A stretch of 64,000 nucleotides of DNA from Mesorhizobium sp. M7A.F.Ca.US.008.03.1.1. GTDB taxonomy: Bacteria; Pseudomonadota; Alphaproteobacteria; Rhizobiales; Rhizobiaceae. Below, piece after piece: positions 24,888 to 33,436 of the stretch (within the stretch, counting starts at the first letter, position 1; each line of letters starts with the position of its first letter). The stretch lies in assembly GCF_003997495.1 (NCBI RefSeq), contig NZ_RZRU01000028.1, forward strand, positions 18,353 to 82,352, in the 5' to 3' direction. The position numbers and the translations under genes were made by a program. The notes under the pieces were generated by a model. The model searched no databases. It saw nothing but the letters and a program-made list of their open reading frames with translations, and was not told the origin of the DNA.

Positions 24888-26594
24888 ATGACCAAGAAGC
24901 TCGACATCCTGCGCATCGCCGTCGCCCAGCTCAATCCGACCGTCGGCGACATATCAGGCAATCTCGCCAAGGCCCGCGAGGCGAGGGCGGATGCCGCACG
25001 TCAGGGCGCCGATCTCGTGCTCTTTACCGAGCTTTTCCTCGCCGGCTACCCGCCGGAGGATCTGGTGCTGAAGCCGGCCTTTTTGAAAGCCTGCGAAAAG
25101 GCAGCACAGGACTTTGCCGCCGACACCGCGGATGGCGGTCCCGGCGTTATCATCGGCACGCCGTTGAAGCGCAAGAGCGGCACGCACAATTCGATCGTCT
25201 TCGCCGACGGCGGCAAGATCATTGCCGAGCGCTACAAGCTCGATCTGCCGAATTACGGCGAGTTCGATGAGAAGCGCGTCTTCCAGGCCGGACCCGAGAT
25301 CCAGGGGCCGGTCAATTTCCGCGGCGTGCGCATCGGAATTCCGATCTGCGAGGACATCTGGGGCGATGTCGATATCTGCGAATCGCTGGCCGAAAGCGGG
25401 GCGGAAATCCTGCTGGTGCCGAATGGCTCGCCCTACTACCGCGCCAAGATCGATGTCCGTCACCAGGTCGTCATCCGCCAGGTCATCGAATGCGGGCTGC
25501 CGATCATCTATGCCAACCAGCTTGGCGGCCAGGACGAACTGATCTTCGACGGCGCGTCGTTTGCCATTGGCGCCGACAAGACGCTTGCCTTCCAGATGAG
25601 CCAGTTCGAGGAAGCGGTCGACGTCACCACCTGGAAGCGGACCAGCGACGCCGCAGGCGCGCAAAATGGAAATTCCGAAGGCTGGGTCTGTTCCGAAGGG
25701 CCAATGTCGAAAATTCCGGACCGGGAGGAGGCCGACTATCGCGCCTGCATGCTGGGTCTGCGGGACTACGTCAACAAGAACGGCTTCAAGAATGTCGTGC
25801 TTGGTCTGTCCGGCGGCATCGATTCGGCAATCTGCGCGGCGCTGGCCGTCGATGCGCTCGGCGAGGAACGCCTGCGCGCGGTGATGATGCCCTACCGCTA
25901 CACCTCGAAGGACTCGCTGAAGGATGCCGAGGATTGCGCTCGGGCGCTCGGCTGCCGCTACGACATCGTGCCGATCTTCGAGCCGGTCGAAGGCTTTCTG
26001 CACGCGCTGACGCAGATGTTCGAAGGCACCAAGGAAGGCATCACCGAGGAGAATTTGCAGAGCCGCGCGCGCGGTACCATCCTGATGGCGATCTCCAACA
26101 AGTTCGGCTCGATGGTCGTCACCACCGGCAACAAGAGCGAGATGTCGGTCGGCTATGCCACGCTCTATGGCGACATGAATGGCGGCTTCAATCCGATCAA
26201 GGACCTCTACAAGATGCAGGTCTACGCGCTGTCGCGTTGGCGCAACAGCCACGTGCCACCGGGTGCACTTGGCCCCTCGGGCGAGGTGATCCCGAAAAAC
26301 ATCATCGACAAGGCGCCGTCGGCGGAATTGCGCGAGAACCAGACCGACCAGGATTCGCTGCCGCCCTATCCGGTGTTGGACGACATCCTCGAATGCCTGG
26401 TCGAGAACGAGATGGGTGTCGACGACATCGTCGCGCGCGGCCATGAGCGGGCAACGGTGACGCGCATCGAGCACCTGCTCTACATCGCAGAATACAAGCG
26501 AAGGCAGGCGGCGCCGGGCGTGAAGATCACCAAAAAGAATTTTGGCCGCGACCGCCGCTATCCCATCACCAATCGTTTCAGGGATCGCAGCTAA
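24888..26594 (+). CDS. nadE: Glutamine-dependent NAD+ synthetase
   Basis: Last step of NAD biosynthesis: amidates deamido-NAD with glutamine and ATP. 568 aa, the two-domain type. The N-terminal nitrilase/glutaminase domain has the Glu-Lys-Cys triad E48 (LFTELFLAGY), K117 (RYKLDLPNYGEF) and C154 (IPICEDIWGD). The C-terminal synthetase domain carries the PP-loop GLSGGIDSAI at 306-315 and TTGNKSEMSVGYATLYGDM. The ATG at 24888 (MTKKLDILRIAVAQLN) gives the family start; an in-frame ATG 12 codons earlier was rejected. Confidence 0.96.
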   Translation: MTKKLDILRIAVAQLNPTVGDISGNLAKAREARADAARQGADLVLFTELFLAGYPPEDLVLKPAFLKACEKAAQDFAADTADGGPGVIIGTPLKRKSGTHNSIVFADGGKIIAERYKLDLPNYGEFDEKRVFQAGPEIQGPVNFRGVRIGIPICEDIWGDVDICESLAESGAEILLVPNGSPYYRAKIDVRHQVVIRQVIECGLPIIYANQLGGQDELIFDGASFAIGADKTLAFQMSQFEEAVDVTTWKRTSDAAGAQNGNSEGWVCSEGPMSKIPDREEADYRACMLGLRDYVNKNGFKNVVLGLSGGIDSAICAALAVDALGEERLRAVMMPYRYTSKDSLKDAEDCARALGCRYDIVPIFEPVEGFLHALTQMFEGTKEGITEENLQSRARGTILMAISNKFGSMVVTTGNKSEMSVGYATLYGDMNGGFNPIKDLYKMQVYALSRWRNSHVPPGALGPSGEVIPKNIIDKAPSAELRENQTDQDSLPPYPVLDDILECLVENEMGVDDIVARGHERATVTRIEHLLYIAEYKRRQAAPGVKITKKNFGRDRRYPITNRFRDRS

Positions 26595-26631
26595 GTGCCG
26601 AAGGCGCGCGGCAGCGCGGCCGGAGACAGCC

Positions 26632-27042
26632 ATGCCCGATTGTGAAATCAGCTTCGACATGTCACGGATCGATTTCCGTGCGACATCGGACCTGTTGATG
26701 GCAAGCTATTGGGGCGCCGGACGCACCGACGAAGTCCATCGCCGCGCCTTTGCCAATTCGCTTTGCGTCAGCGCCTACATCGATGGCAAGCAAACCGGCT
26801 TCGGGCGGGCGATCACGGACCGTACGGTGTTCGCCTATCTCGCCGATATCATCATCTGGCCCGAGCATCGCGGGCAGGGCATCGGCAGCCGCCTCGTCCA
26901 GGCCCTGATCGATCATCCTGAAGTCAGGACGGTTTTCCACTGGAGCCTGTCGACCAGCGACGCCCATGGTTTGTATGAAAAGCTTGGGTTCAAGCCATCG
27001 ACCGACGGTCGCTACATGCGCTTGGATCGCATTCCTGAATGA
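26632..27042 (+). CDS. GNAT family N-acetyltransferase
   Basis: 136-aa acetyl-CoA-dependent acyltransferase. The motif A pyrophosphate loop reads WPEHRGQGIGSRLVQALI, preceded by the strand FAYLADIIIW, and the C-terminal motif B has DAHGLYEKLGFKP. The acceptor is unknown. GGAGACAGCC precedes the ATG at 26632. It lies 37 nt behind nadE and could share its transcript. Confidence 0.88.
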   Translation: MPDCEISFDMSRIDFRATSDLLMASYWGAGRTDEVHRRAFANSLCVSAYIDGKQTGFGRAITDRTVFAYLADIIIWPEHRGQGIGSRLVQALIDHPEVRTVFHWSLSTSDAHGLYEKLGFKPSTDGRYMRLDRIPE

Positions 27043-27117
27043 GGCGCGCGGCTTGCCGCCGTTGTTGCAAAATAATCGCAGTGGTTGGACCAGATACGCT
27101 TTCGACGAGAGCCCGTC

Positions 27118-27146
27118 TTGGCGATCTGCCCGAGCGTCTCTATAAG
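27118..27146 (+). promoter_or_regulatory. Sigma-70-like promoter of the ABC-exporter leader
   Basis: TTGGCG at 27118-27123 and TATAAG at 27141-27146, separated by exactly 17 bp. The transcription start would be near 27153, giving a leader of about 270 nt before the exporter. This is the best -35/-10 match noticed in the window; prediction by eye only. Confidence 0.55.
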
Positions 27147-27149
27147 GGC

Positions 27150-27421
27150 CGCTCCGCAATTGTCTTGCGGGAGGTCCGAATGGCAGTATTCCAAATGGTA
27201 ATGCGAGGCCGCGAAGCTTAGGTCTCACCTGGCGTCCAGCGAAGGTTTCCCCTTCGCGCCGATGCCGGGTCGAGTACGGGCTTATGCCGATGCCGGTCGC
27301 CACCCGATAAATCGGGCGCTGCCACCTATGCCGAACCTTCGCATGCCTGGGCGCATTGCCCCAGCGCGGTTTTCAATTTTCGACTTTACTGGGATCGGCT
27401 CGTTTGTGCCCGAATGACATC
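27150..27421 (+). ncRNA. Structured 5' leader / candidate attenuator of the ABC exporter
   Basis: 272 bp without a long gene, between the predicted transcription start and the exporter ATG. It holds a 13-codon ORF (27180-27221). A local hairpin has GCGAAGG at 27239-27245 pairing with CCTTCGC at 27251-27257. A hairpin CCCGAT-AA-ATCGGG lies at 27303-27316. A terminator-like stem-loop CTGGG...CCCAG at 27347-27364 is followed by T-runs at 27370-27373 and 27377-27380. The 5' arm GCGAAGGTT (27239-27247) can instead form nine perfect pairs with AACCTTCGC at 27334-27342, right beside the terminator-like stem. The two pairings exclude each other. GCCGATGCCGG occurs twice (27258 and 27286). I cannot match this to a named Rfam family. 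Confidence 0.5.
27180..27221 (+). CDS. 13-residue leader peptide (upstream ORF) of the ABC exporter
   Basis: ATG to TAG encoding M-A-V-F-Q-M-V-M-R-G-R-E-A. A strong GGGAGG ribosome site lies at 27169-27174, with five bases between it and the ATG. It is too short for normal gene calling. The frame stays open back to an ATG at 27039 that overlaps the GNAT stop, but only the short form has a Shine-Dalgarno and lies within the predicted transcript. Its stop is 17 nt before the 5' arm of the switchable stem, a suitable distance for a ribosome on the peptide to influence folding. Function as a leader peptide is inference. Confidence 0.5.
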   Translation: MAVFQMVMRGREA

Positions 27422-29227
27422 ATGGCTCGTTTTAAGATCGATTTGCGCGCGAGCGCCTTTCGCAGCGTTCTTGGCTTCACGCTTACCCATTGGCGGCGCC
27501 AGCCGTGGCGGCTCTCGCTCATCATGGGCAGCTTCCTGCTGTCGACGCTGGCCGATGTGCTGACGCCGCTCTATTCCGGCCGGCTGGTCGACGCCGTCGC
27601 CAGCAGCGCCGGCGCCGACGCGATTGCCTGGAATGCCGCGCTGATGGCGTTCTCGATGCTGATGGCGCTGGCGCTGGCCGCCGTTGTGTTGCGCAACCTG
27701 GCGTTCATGGGGATCGTCGAGCTTACGCTGAAGATGATGGCCGACATCGCCGCCGATGCTTTCCATCGCGTCCAGCGCTTTTCCACCGACTGGCATGCCA
27801 ACAGCTTTGCCGGCTCGACCGTGCGCAAGGTGACGCGCGGCATGTGGGCGCTCGACCTGCTCAACGACACCATCCTCATCGCGCTGCTGCCGTCGATCGT
27901 CATGCTGGTCGGCTCGACGTTGCTGCTTGGCTGGTTCTGGCCGTTGATGGGTGCGGTCGTTGCTGCCGGTTCGGTGCTGTTCATCACGGTGACGGCGCTG
28001 TTGTCACTTGGTTATGTCGCGCCGGCGGCAAGGCTCGCCAACACCTGGGATACCCGCCTCGGCGGCTCGCTGGCCGACGCGGTCAGCTGCAACGCCGTCG
28101 TCAAGGGCTTTGGCGCCGAGGAGCGCGAGGAGCGCCGCCTGGCCAAGGTCGTCGCCAAATGGCGTGCGCGTACACGGCGCACCTGGGTGCGGGGCACCAT
28201 CAACGGCACCACGCAAGGGGTGCTGCTGCTGGTCATGCGCGCCGCGGTGATCGGCCTGGCGCTGATGCTGTGGTCGTGGGGGCAGGCGAGCGCCGGCGAC
28301 GTTGCCTTCGTGCTGACCTCGCTCTTCGTGCTGCAGGGCTATCTCAGGGATATCGGCACGCATATCCGCAATCTGCAGCGCTCCATCAACGATATGGAAG
28401 AGCTGGTCGATTTCCAGTCCGAACCGCTCGGCATCGAGGACCGGCCAGGTGCCAAGCCGATCCGGATCACCGAAGGACGGATCAGCTTTGACAACGTCAC
28501 CTTTCACTATGGCCATCACCGATCGGCGCTTTACCGCGACTTTTCGGTCGATATCGCGCCGGGTGAGCGCGTCGGGCTGGTCGGCCATTCGGGATCGGGC
28601 AAGACGACCTTCGTCAAGCTGATCCAGCGGCTCTATGACGTCAATGCGGGAAAGATCCTCGTCGACGGCCAGGACATCTCGCAGGTGGCGCAAGCGTCGC
28701 TGCGCGGGCAGATCGCCATCGTCCAGCAGGAACCGATCCTGTTCCACCGGTCGCTGGCCGAAAACATCGCCTATGCCAGGCCGAGTGCAACGCAGGAGGA
28801 GATCGAGCATGCCGCAAAGCTGGCGAGCGCGCACGATTTCATCACCAACCTGCCGAAGAGTTACGGCACGCTGGTCGGCGAACGCGGCGTGAAACTGTCG
28901 GGCGGCGAACGTCAGCGCGTGGCGATCGCGCGCGCCTTCCTTGCCGATGCGCGCATCCTGATCCTCGACGAAGCGACATCGAGCCTCGATTCAGAATCGG
29001 AGGTGCTGATCCAGCAGGCGATGGAGCGGCTGATGGTCGGCCGCACCACGCTGGTCATCGCGCACCGGCTTTCGACGGTGAGGGCGCTGGACCGCCTGCT
29101 GGTCTTCGATCGCGGCAACATCGTCGAGGAAGGCTCGCATGACGAACTGATCCGGCTAAAAGGCGGCATCTACCGTCGCCTGTTCGAACGCCAGGCGCTA
29201 GAACTGACCAAGGGACTCGTCAGCTGA
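27422..29227 (+). CDS. ABC exporter, fused permease-ATPase (ABCB/MsbA-like)
   Basis: 601-aa half-transporter that would work as a homodimer in the inner membrane. The N-terminal six-helix type-I exporter domain (about 30-320) starts after the cytoplasmic leader MARFKIDLRASAFRS. The C-terminal nucleotide-binding domain has Walker A VGHSGSGKTTF at about 387-396, Q-loop IVQQEPILF, signature LSGGERQRVAIARAF at about 491, Walker B ILILDEATSSLDSE and H-loop VIAHRLSTV. The substrate is unknown: lipid, peptide or drug are all possible. The gene sits behind an unusually long structured leader with a tiny ORF, which suggests conditional expression. Confidence 0.92.
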   Translation: MARFKIDLRASAFRSVLGFTLTHWRRQPWRLSLIMGSFLLSTLADVLTPLYSGRLVDAVASSAGADAIAWNAALMAFSMLMALALAAVVLRNLAFMGIVELTLKMMADIAADAFHRVQRFSTDWHANSFAGSTVRKVTRGMWALDLLNDTILIALLPSIVMLVGSTLLLGWFWPLMGAVVAAGSVLFITVTALLSLGYVAPAARLANTWDTRLGGSLADAVSCNAVVKGFGAEEREERRLAKVVAKWRARTRRTWVRGTINGTTQGVLLLVMRAAVIGLALMLWSWGQASAGDVAFVLTSLFVLQGYLRDIGTHIRNLQRSINDMEELVDFQSEPLGIEDRPGAKPIRITEGRISFDNVTFHYGHHRSALYRDFSVDIAPGERVGLVGHSGSGKTTFVKLIQRLYDVNAGKILVDGQDISQVAQASLRGQIAIVQQEPILFHRSLAENIAYARPSATQEEIEHAAKLASAHDFITNLPKSYGTLVGERGVKLSGGERQRVAIARAFLADARILILDEATSSLDSESEVLIQQAMERLMVGRTTLVIAHRLSTVRALDRLLVFDRGNIVEEGSHDELIRLKGGIYRRLFERQALELTKGLVS

Positions 29228-29230
29228 CCT

Positions 29231-29264
29231 GAGGCGGCCTCCAGCTTCGGCCGGAGGCCGCCTC
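29231..29264 (+). terminator. Strong GC hairpin after the ABC exporter
   Basis: A perfect 12-bp stem (GAGGCGGCCTCC and GGAGGCCGCCTC) with a 10-nt loop begins 3 bp after the stop codon. There is no T-run, so it is either a Rho-assisted terminator, an mRNA 3' stabiliser or a REP-like palindrome. The rest of the gap up to 29488 contains an AT-richer stretch around 29395-29470 and nothing else recognised. Confidence 0.6.
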
Positions 29265-29488
29265 TGTCCGGCACTGTCAGTCCAGCGGTCTGGAGCAGGG
29301 CATGCCATCGCAGGGCGGCAGCCGACCTGCCCATCAGCGCCGTGATGCTGGCCGACTAAATTTGCCTGTGAAGTCCTGTTCCGGATAGTAAGTCTTGGGA
29401 CCTCTGTTCATCATACTGACCGAGATACGTTGTTTCTACCATTGGTTGATATATATCCGATGGGAGCAACCTACGGACGTTCTTCACG

Positions 29489-30655
29489 ATGCATCTTTCT
29501 GCAAATGCCGAGGAAAAGTTGGCTGCGCCGGCAGTGCTGGAATCTCAGCATGGCTCGGTTCGGCCGCTCGCTGCCGAAGATCTTGAGCGCGTCGCCGCAC
29601 TCTTCCTGACGAAGTTTCGCCGGCGGCGCCGTCACCTCCTCGACCGAGCGATCGCCGAGACGGCCGCGTATATGAGAGAGATTTATCTCGACCCTGCCGG
29701 CCAGTCCGGTGAAAGCAACGCTCTTGTCCAGATCAACCGGCAGGGCCGTCTGGGCGGGTTCCTAGGCGTTTTGAAAGCCCGCTACGAGCTCAATGGAGCG
29801 CCATTGAATGCGGCGATCATCGGGCCGCTCATGGCCGACCCCGGCACCGATGACGGCTCGGCCGGACCGCAATTGCTGCGTGCCTTGCATCAAGGCGAAT
29901 TCGATCTGCAACTGACCGATTCGGCCAACCGGACATCCTTGGCCTTCGCGCGCCCGATGAAGTATCAACTCCTGCCGGTGCAGTGTCTGGGATGGACATA
30001 TGTTTTCCGGCCGGCGGGAATGGCCGCCGCCTCACTGCACCGTAAATGGCCCGGCCTGCCTCACCTTGTACTCGACCCCTTTGCGCGAGCATTCGATGGT
30101 CTTGCGAAAAGAAGGTTCGAGCTCCCCATCCAGCATTCATCGTCGCATCGCACCCACCGTGAGCCGATCGATGCCGTGCAATTTGCCGAGAAGCTGCCGA
30201 CCCTCCTGTCGGGTTACGCTCTTCGGCCGAGTTGGAAGGATGGGGAACTGCCACGGCTGCTTGCGCTGGCGGCCGAGAAGCGGGCCGACGGTCCCCTTCA
30301 TTTCGGCGGGACCTACGACGAAACGGGCAAAATGCTCGGTTGTTATGCCTTCTATGGTCAAGCCGGCGACATGGCGAACCTGTTGCAAATCCAGGCATTC
30401 GGATCGCACTGGGGCGCGACGCTGGATGCGCTTGTCGCCGCCGCATGGGAGATGGGCTGCGTGGGCATCACCGGACAGACGCAGACCAGATTCATATCTC
30501 AACTCTTTGGCTACAAGAATGTCTTCTTCCGCTATGCCGGGCTCCGCTCGCGGATCGCCGAGGTCACGGAAGCGGTCCGCTCCGGCGACATCTTTATCGG
30601 TGGATTGGTGGGCGACCGCTGGACCCGCCTCAGTTCCGATGATTTCGGTCGCTGA
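29489..30655 (+). CDS. GNAT-like acyltransferase-fold protein, function unknown
   Basis: 388 aa, no signal peptide or transmembrane helix. The N-terminal half resembles a degenerate GNAT fold (SVRPLAAEDLERVAALFLTKF, then GRLGGFLGVLKARYEL and a gap-rich LTDSANRTSLAFARPMKYQLLPVQ), and the C-terminal half has a second alpha/beta lobe (CYAFYGQAGDMANLLQIQAFG...TLDALVAAAWEMGCVGITGQTQ). This two-lobe layout is seen in putative acyltransferases near polysaccharide genes in rhizobia, but no such genes are adjacent here. No good Shine-Dalgarno precedes the ATG, and the 90 bp ahead is AT-richer than its surroundings. It is monocistronic by context. Assignment is tentative. Confidence 0.6.
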   Translation: MHLSANAEEKLAAPAVLESQHGSVRPLAAEDLERVAALFLTKFRRRRRHLLDRAIAETAAYMREIYLDPAGQSGESNALVQINRQGRLGGFLGVLKARYELNGAPLNAAIIGPLMADPGTDDGSAGPQLLRALHQGEFDLQLTDSANRTSLAFARPMKYQLLPVQCLGWTYVFRPAGMAAASLHRKWPGLPHLVLDPFARAFDGLAKRRFELPIQHSSSHRTHREPIDAVQFAEKLPTLLSGYALRPSWKDGELPRLLALAAEKRADGPLHFGGTYDETGKMLGCYAFYGQAGDMANLLQIQAFGSHWGATLDALVAAAWEMGCVGITGQTQTRFISQLFGYKNVFFRYAGLRSRIAEVTEAVRSGDIFIGGLVGDRWTRLSSDDFGR

Positions 30656-30840
30656 TTGCCTTCAAACGATCGTCGGCCGCAGCGGCTGGCTGCGCTCGGT
30701 TACAAAGGCCACCTGCGGACTGCGCGCTTCCTGAGGCGTCCACCGCCCGGTCTTTTCATTCCAGCCGCCATGTTCTATGTCTGCCGGGCAGCGCGGGGGC
30801 GCGTCTTGTCAATCGTAAAAGCATCCGGTACGCCCCGCTC

Positions 30841-32214
30841 ATGACAGTTACCGTTCGTTTCGCCCCTTCGCCGACCGGCCGCATCCATATCGGCAATGCG
30901 CGCACTGCTCTGTTCAACTGGCTGTTCGCCATGAACAACAAGGGCCGCTTCATCCAGCGCTTCGACGACACCGATATTGCGCGCTCGAAGCAGGAGTTTT
31001 CCGACGCCATCCTGTACGACCTGCATTGGTTGGGCATTTTTCCCGACGCCACCGAGTACCAGTCGCGGCGCTTCGAAATCTATGATGCGGCGGTCGAGAG
31101 GCTGAAGGCGGCAGGCGTTCTCTATGCCTGCTACGAAACGCCGGAAGAACTCGATCTCAGGCGCAAGGTGCGGCGCACGCGCGGCCTGCCGCCGGTCTAT
31201 GGCCGGGAGGCATTGACCCTGACGCACGAGCAGATCGCCGAACACCAGGCCGATGGCCGCCGGCCGCACTGGCGTTTTCTCCTCCCCAATTTCTCAGGCG
31301 ATCCACAACAGCCGGAACGCACCGAAATCCACTGGAACGACCTGGTGCGCGGTGAGGAAACCGTCGATCTGGCCTCGCTTTCCGACCCGGTCCTGGTGCG
31401 CGAGGACGGCACCTATCTCTATACGCTGCCTTCCGTGGTCGACGACATCGAGATGGGCGTCAGCCATGTCATCCGCGGCGACGACCATGTCACCAACACC
31501 GGCGTGCAGATCGCCTTGTTCCAGGCGCTGGCTGCCGAGCCGCCGGTGTTCGGCCACCATAATCTCCTGACCACCGCATCGGGCGAAGGCTTGTCGAAGC
31601 GCACCGGCGCGCTCTCCATCGAAAGCCTGCGCGAGGACGGCATCGAGCCTATGGCAGTGGCCTCGCTGGCCGTGCTGGTCGGCACTTCGGAGAATGTCGC
31701 GGCGATGCCGACGATGGGCGAACTCGCCGAACGCTTCGATCCGGCGGCGACATCGAAATCCGCGGCCAAGTTCGATCCCGACGAGCTGTTCGTGCTCAAC
31801 CGGTCGCTGCTACACCACATGCCGTTCACCGAGGCACAAGACCGTCTGATCGTGCTCGGCGTCTCCGGCGAGCAGGCCGAACCGTTCTGGCTGGCGGTGC
31901 GCGGCAATCTCGACAGGCTGGCCGATGCGGTCGACTGGTGGCGCATCCTGCGCGAAGGACCGCAGGAGAGGCCGGAATTTTCCGATGACGACCGCGATTT
32001 CCTTCAGCAGGCCTTCGACCTGCTGCCGGAGGAACCCTGGAGCGCGACGATCTGGAAGGACTGGACGGGCAAGATCAGGGAAGCGACCGGCCGCAAGGGC
32101 AAGGCGTTGTTCATGCCGCTCAGGACAGCCCTTACCGGACTGCCTTCGGGGCCGGAGCTTGCAGATCTATTGCCGCTGATGGGTCGGGAAGGAACGTTGG
32201 CCCGACGACCCTGA
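30841..32214 (+). CDS. gltX: Glutamyl-tRNA synthetase (GltX2-type)
   Basis: Charges tRNA with glutamate in the cytoplasm. 457 aa. Class I signatures are the HIGH-type motif RIHIGNARTALFNWLFA near the N-terminus and the KMSKS-type motif GEGLSKRTG at about 255. Many alphaproteobacteria carry two GltX paralogues, one of which may glutamylate tRNA-Gln for later amidation; the short length and diverged C-terminal anticodon domain suggest this is the second type, but sequence reading alone cannot prove tRNA preference. The last 83 bp overlap the 3' end of the DUF2865 gene on the other strand. Confidence 0.93.
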   Translation: MTVTVRFAPSPTGRIHIGNARTALFNWLFAMNNKGRFIQRFDDTDIARSKQEFSDAILYDLHWLGIFPDATEYQSRRFEIYDAAVERLKAAGVLYACYETPEELDLRRKVRRTRGLPPVYGREALTLTHEQIAEHQADGRRPHWRFLLPNFSGDPQQPERTEIHWNDLVRGEETVDLASLSDPVLVREDGTYLYTLPSVVDDIEMGVSHVIRGDDHVTNTGVQIALFQALAAEPPVFGHHNLLTTASGEGLSKRTGALSIESLREDGIEPMAVASLAVLVGTSENVAAMPTMGELAERFDPAATSKSAAKFDPDELFVLNRSLLHHMPFTEAQDRLIVLGVSGEQAEPFWLAVRGNLDRLADAVDWWRILREGPQERPEFSDDDRDFLQQAFDLLPEEPWSATIWKDWTGKIREATGRKGKALFMPLRTALTGLPSGPELADLLPLMGREGTLARRP

Positions 32215-33346
32215 CCTTGCGCTGTTCCGGCGGCAAGGCTGATATCGGCGACGTCACCGGCTTGGCGGAAAGCCGCTTGATCGCCTCACGGTCGAGCCCA
32301 CCTTCCAGATTGGCCAGCGTTTCGGGATCGGCGCCCGGATCAGGTTTTGCAACCGGGACTGGAATGAATGGTGACGCGTCTGTCTCGGGCTGCGATTGCT
32401 CCGGATTCGGCGGGTTGCCCGCAATGATCTGGAAGCCCTGCGCAGCGGCATTGCAGCCGCAGGCCGGTGGCCGCGACATGTCGGGCTGCTTGTAGAGATA
32501 GGCGGTCGGCAATTCGCTGTAGGGCCGGCCGGTGACAGATGACGTCATTGAGGCCGTATCGTCGCCCATGCCGCGCGAATAGAAAACCTGCATCTCGGTG
32601 CCGGGGCAGCTCGATTCGCAATTCTTCTGGTCGCGTTCGAAATCGCCTGCCGAGGCTGAGTTCGACATCGGGAAGAAGTAGCCGTCGCAGGTGCGCACAC
32701 AAGACGTGTGGAATTCGCCGCCGACGCTCGGAAAATCCGGTAGGCCGGGCTGGTTGAGCACACGACGGACATTGCGCTCCTCGCCGGGATCGCCGGGCTG
32801 GTTGGGCTCATCAAGCATATCGAGTTGCTGGCTGTTGCCGCCAAAAAGCTGATCGAACAGGTTTGCGCTGCCGCCGTCGCGGTTCGCTTCCTGCAAAGGC
32901 GCACGCCGAGGCGCAACGGTGTCGTCGCGGCAGCCATTGGCGTCGAGCGCCGCCAGGATGCGTCCGCGATCGCGGCGAGAGCCACCGCCAGCCAGCCGCT
33001 CGCGCTTGTTTTGCAAGGCGTCGAGATTGGCATTCATGCGGTCGATCGTGGCGTTGAGCCCGGCGCATTGATTGAGGTTGCGGCCAAACAGCGAAAAACC
33101 GCACCCGGCCCGGCTCGCCTGACTGCGCGCTTTCGAAATCTGCTCATGTTGCCTGGCAATTGCGGAATCGTACTTCCGGACGAGCGTCGGACCGCCACCG
33201 CCGCCGCGCGAGGACGCGGCAAGATCGGCTTCCAACTGGCGGCAGACGCGCGAAGCAGCCTGTGGTTCGGCTACTCCCCAGGTTGCGGACAACAGGAGGC
33301 CGAGCAGCACGGCAGCATGCGCCTGCTTCCACCCTCCGCTTGCCAT
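32132..33346 (-). CDS. DUF2865 family secreted protein
   Basis: 404 aa with an N-terminal signal peptide (HAAVLLGLLLSATWGVAEPQA). A helical region with cysteines (RVCRQLEADL, SRAGCGFSLFGRNLNQCAG) follows. The central conserved block of the family is CVRTCDGYFFPMSNSAS...DQKNCESSCPGTEMQVFYSR, and a Pro-rich C-terminus makes up the rest. Paired cysteines suggest disulfides in the periplasm. Function is unknown; the family is confined largely to Rhizobiales. GGAG lies nine bases before the ATG. It converges with gltX, overlapping it by 83 bp. Confidence 0.87.
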   Translation of the reverse strand: MASGGWKQAHAAVLLGLLLSATWGVAEPQAASRVCRQLEADLAASSRGGGGGPTLVRKYDSAIARQHEQISKARSQASRAGCGFSLFGRNLNQCAGLNATIDRMNANLDALQNKRERLAGGGSRRDRGRILAALDANGCRDDTVAPRRAPLQEANRDGGSANLFDQLFGGNSQQLDMLDEPNQPGDPGEERNVRRVLNQPGLPDFPSVGGEFHTSCVRTCDGYFFPMSNSASAGDFERDQKNCESSCPGTEMQVFYSRGMGDDTASMTSSVTGRPYSELPTAYLYKQPDMSRPPACGCNAAAQGFQIIAGNPPNPEQSQPETDASPFIPVPVAKPDPGADPETLANLEGGLDREAIKRLSAKPVTSPISALPPEQRKVRVVGPTFLPDPSAAIDLQAPAPKAVR

Positions 33347-33436
33347 CCGCCCAAACTCCGCCTGCCCAAATCCCGCCCGTTGGCCCGCAAGGCTACCGTG
33401 TTCGCGGTTAATCGCAGTTTACCGCGAAATCCGTGT

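Noticed and set aside
27039..27221. 60-codon ORF overlapping the end of the GNAT gene as ATGA
   Set aside because: It is Arg/Cys-rich with no homology pattern and begins upstream of the predicted promoter; only its last 13 codons have their own Shine-Dalgarno, so I kept just those.
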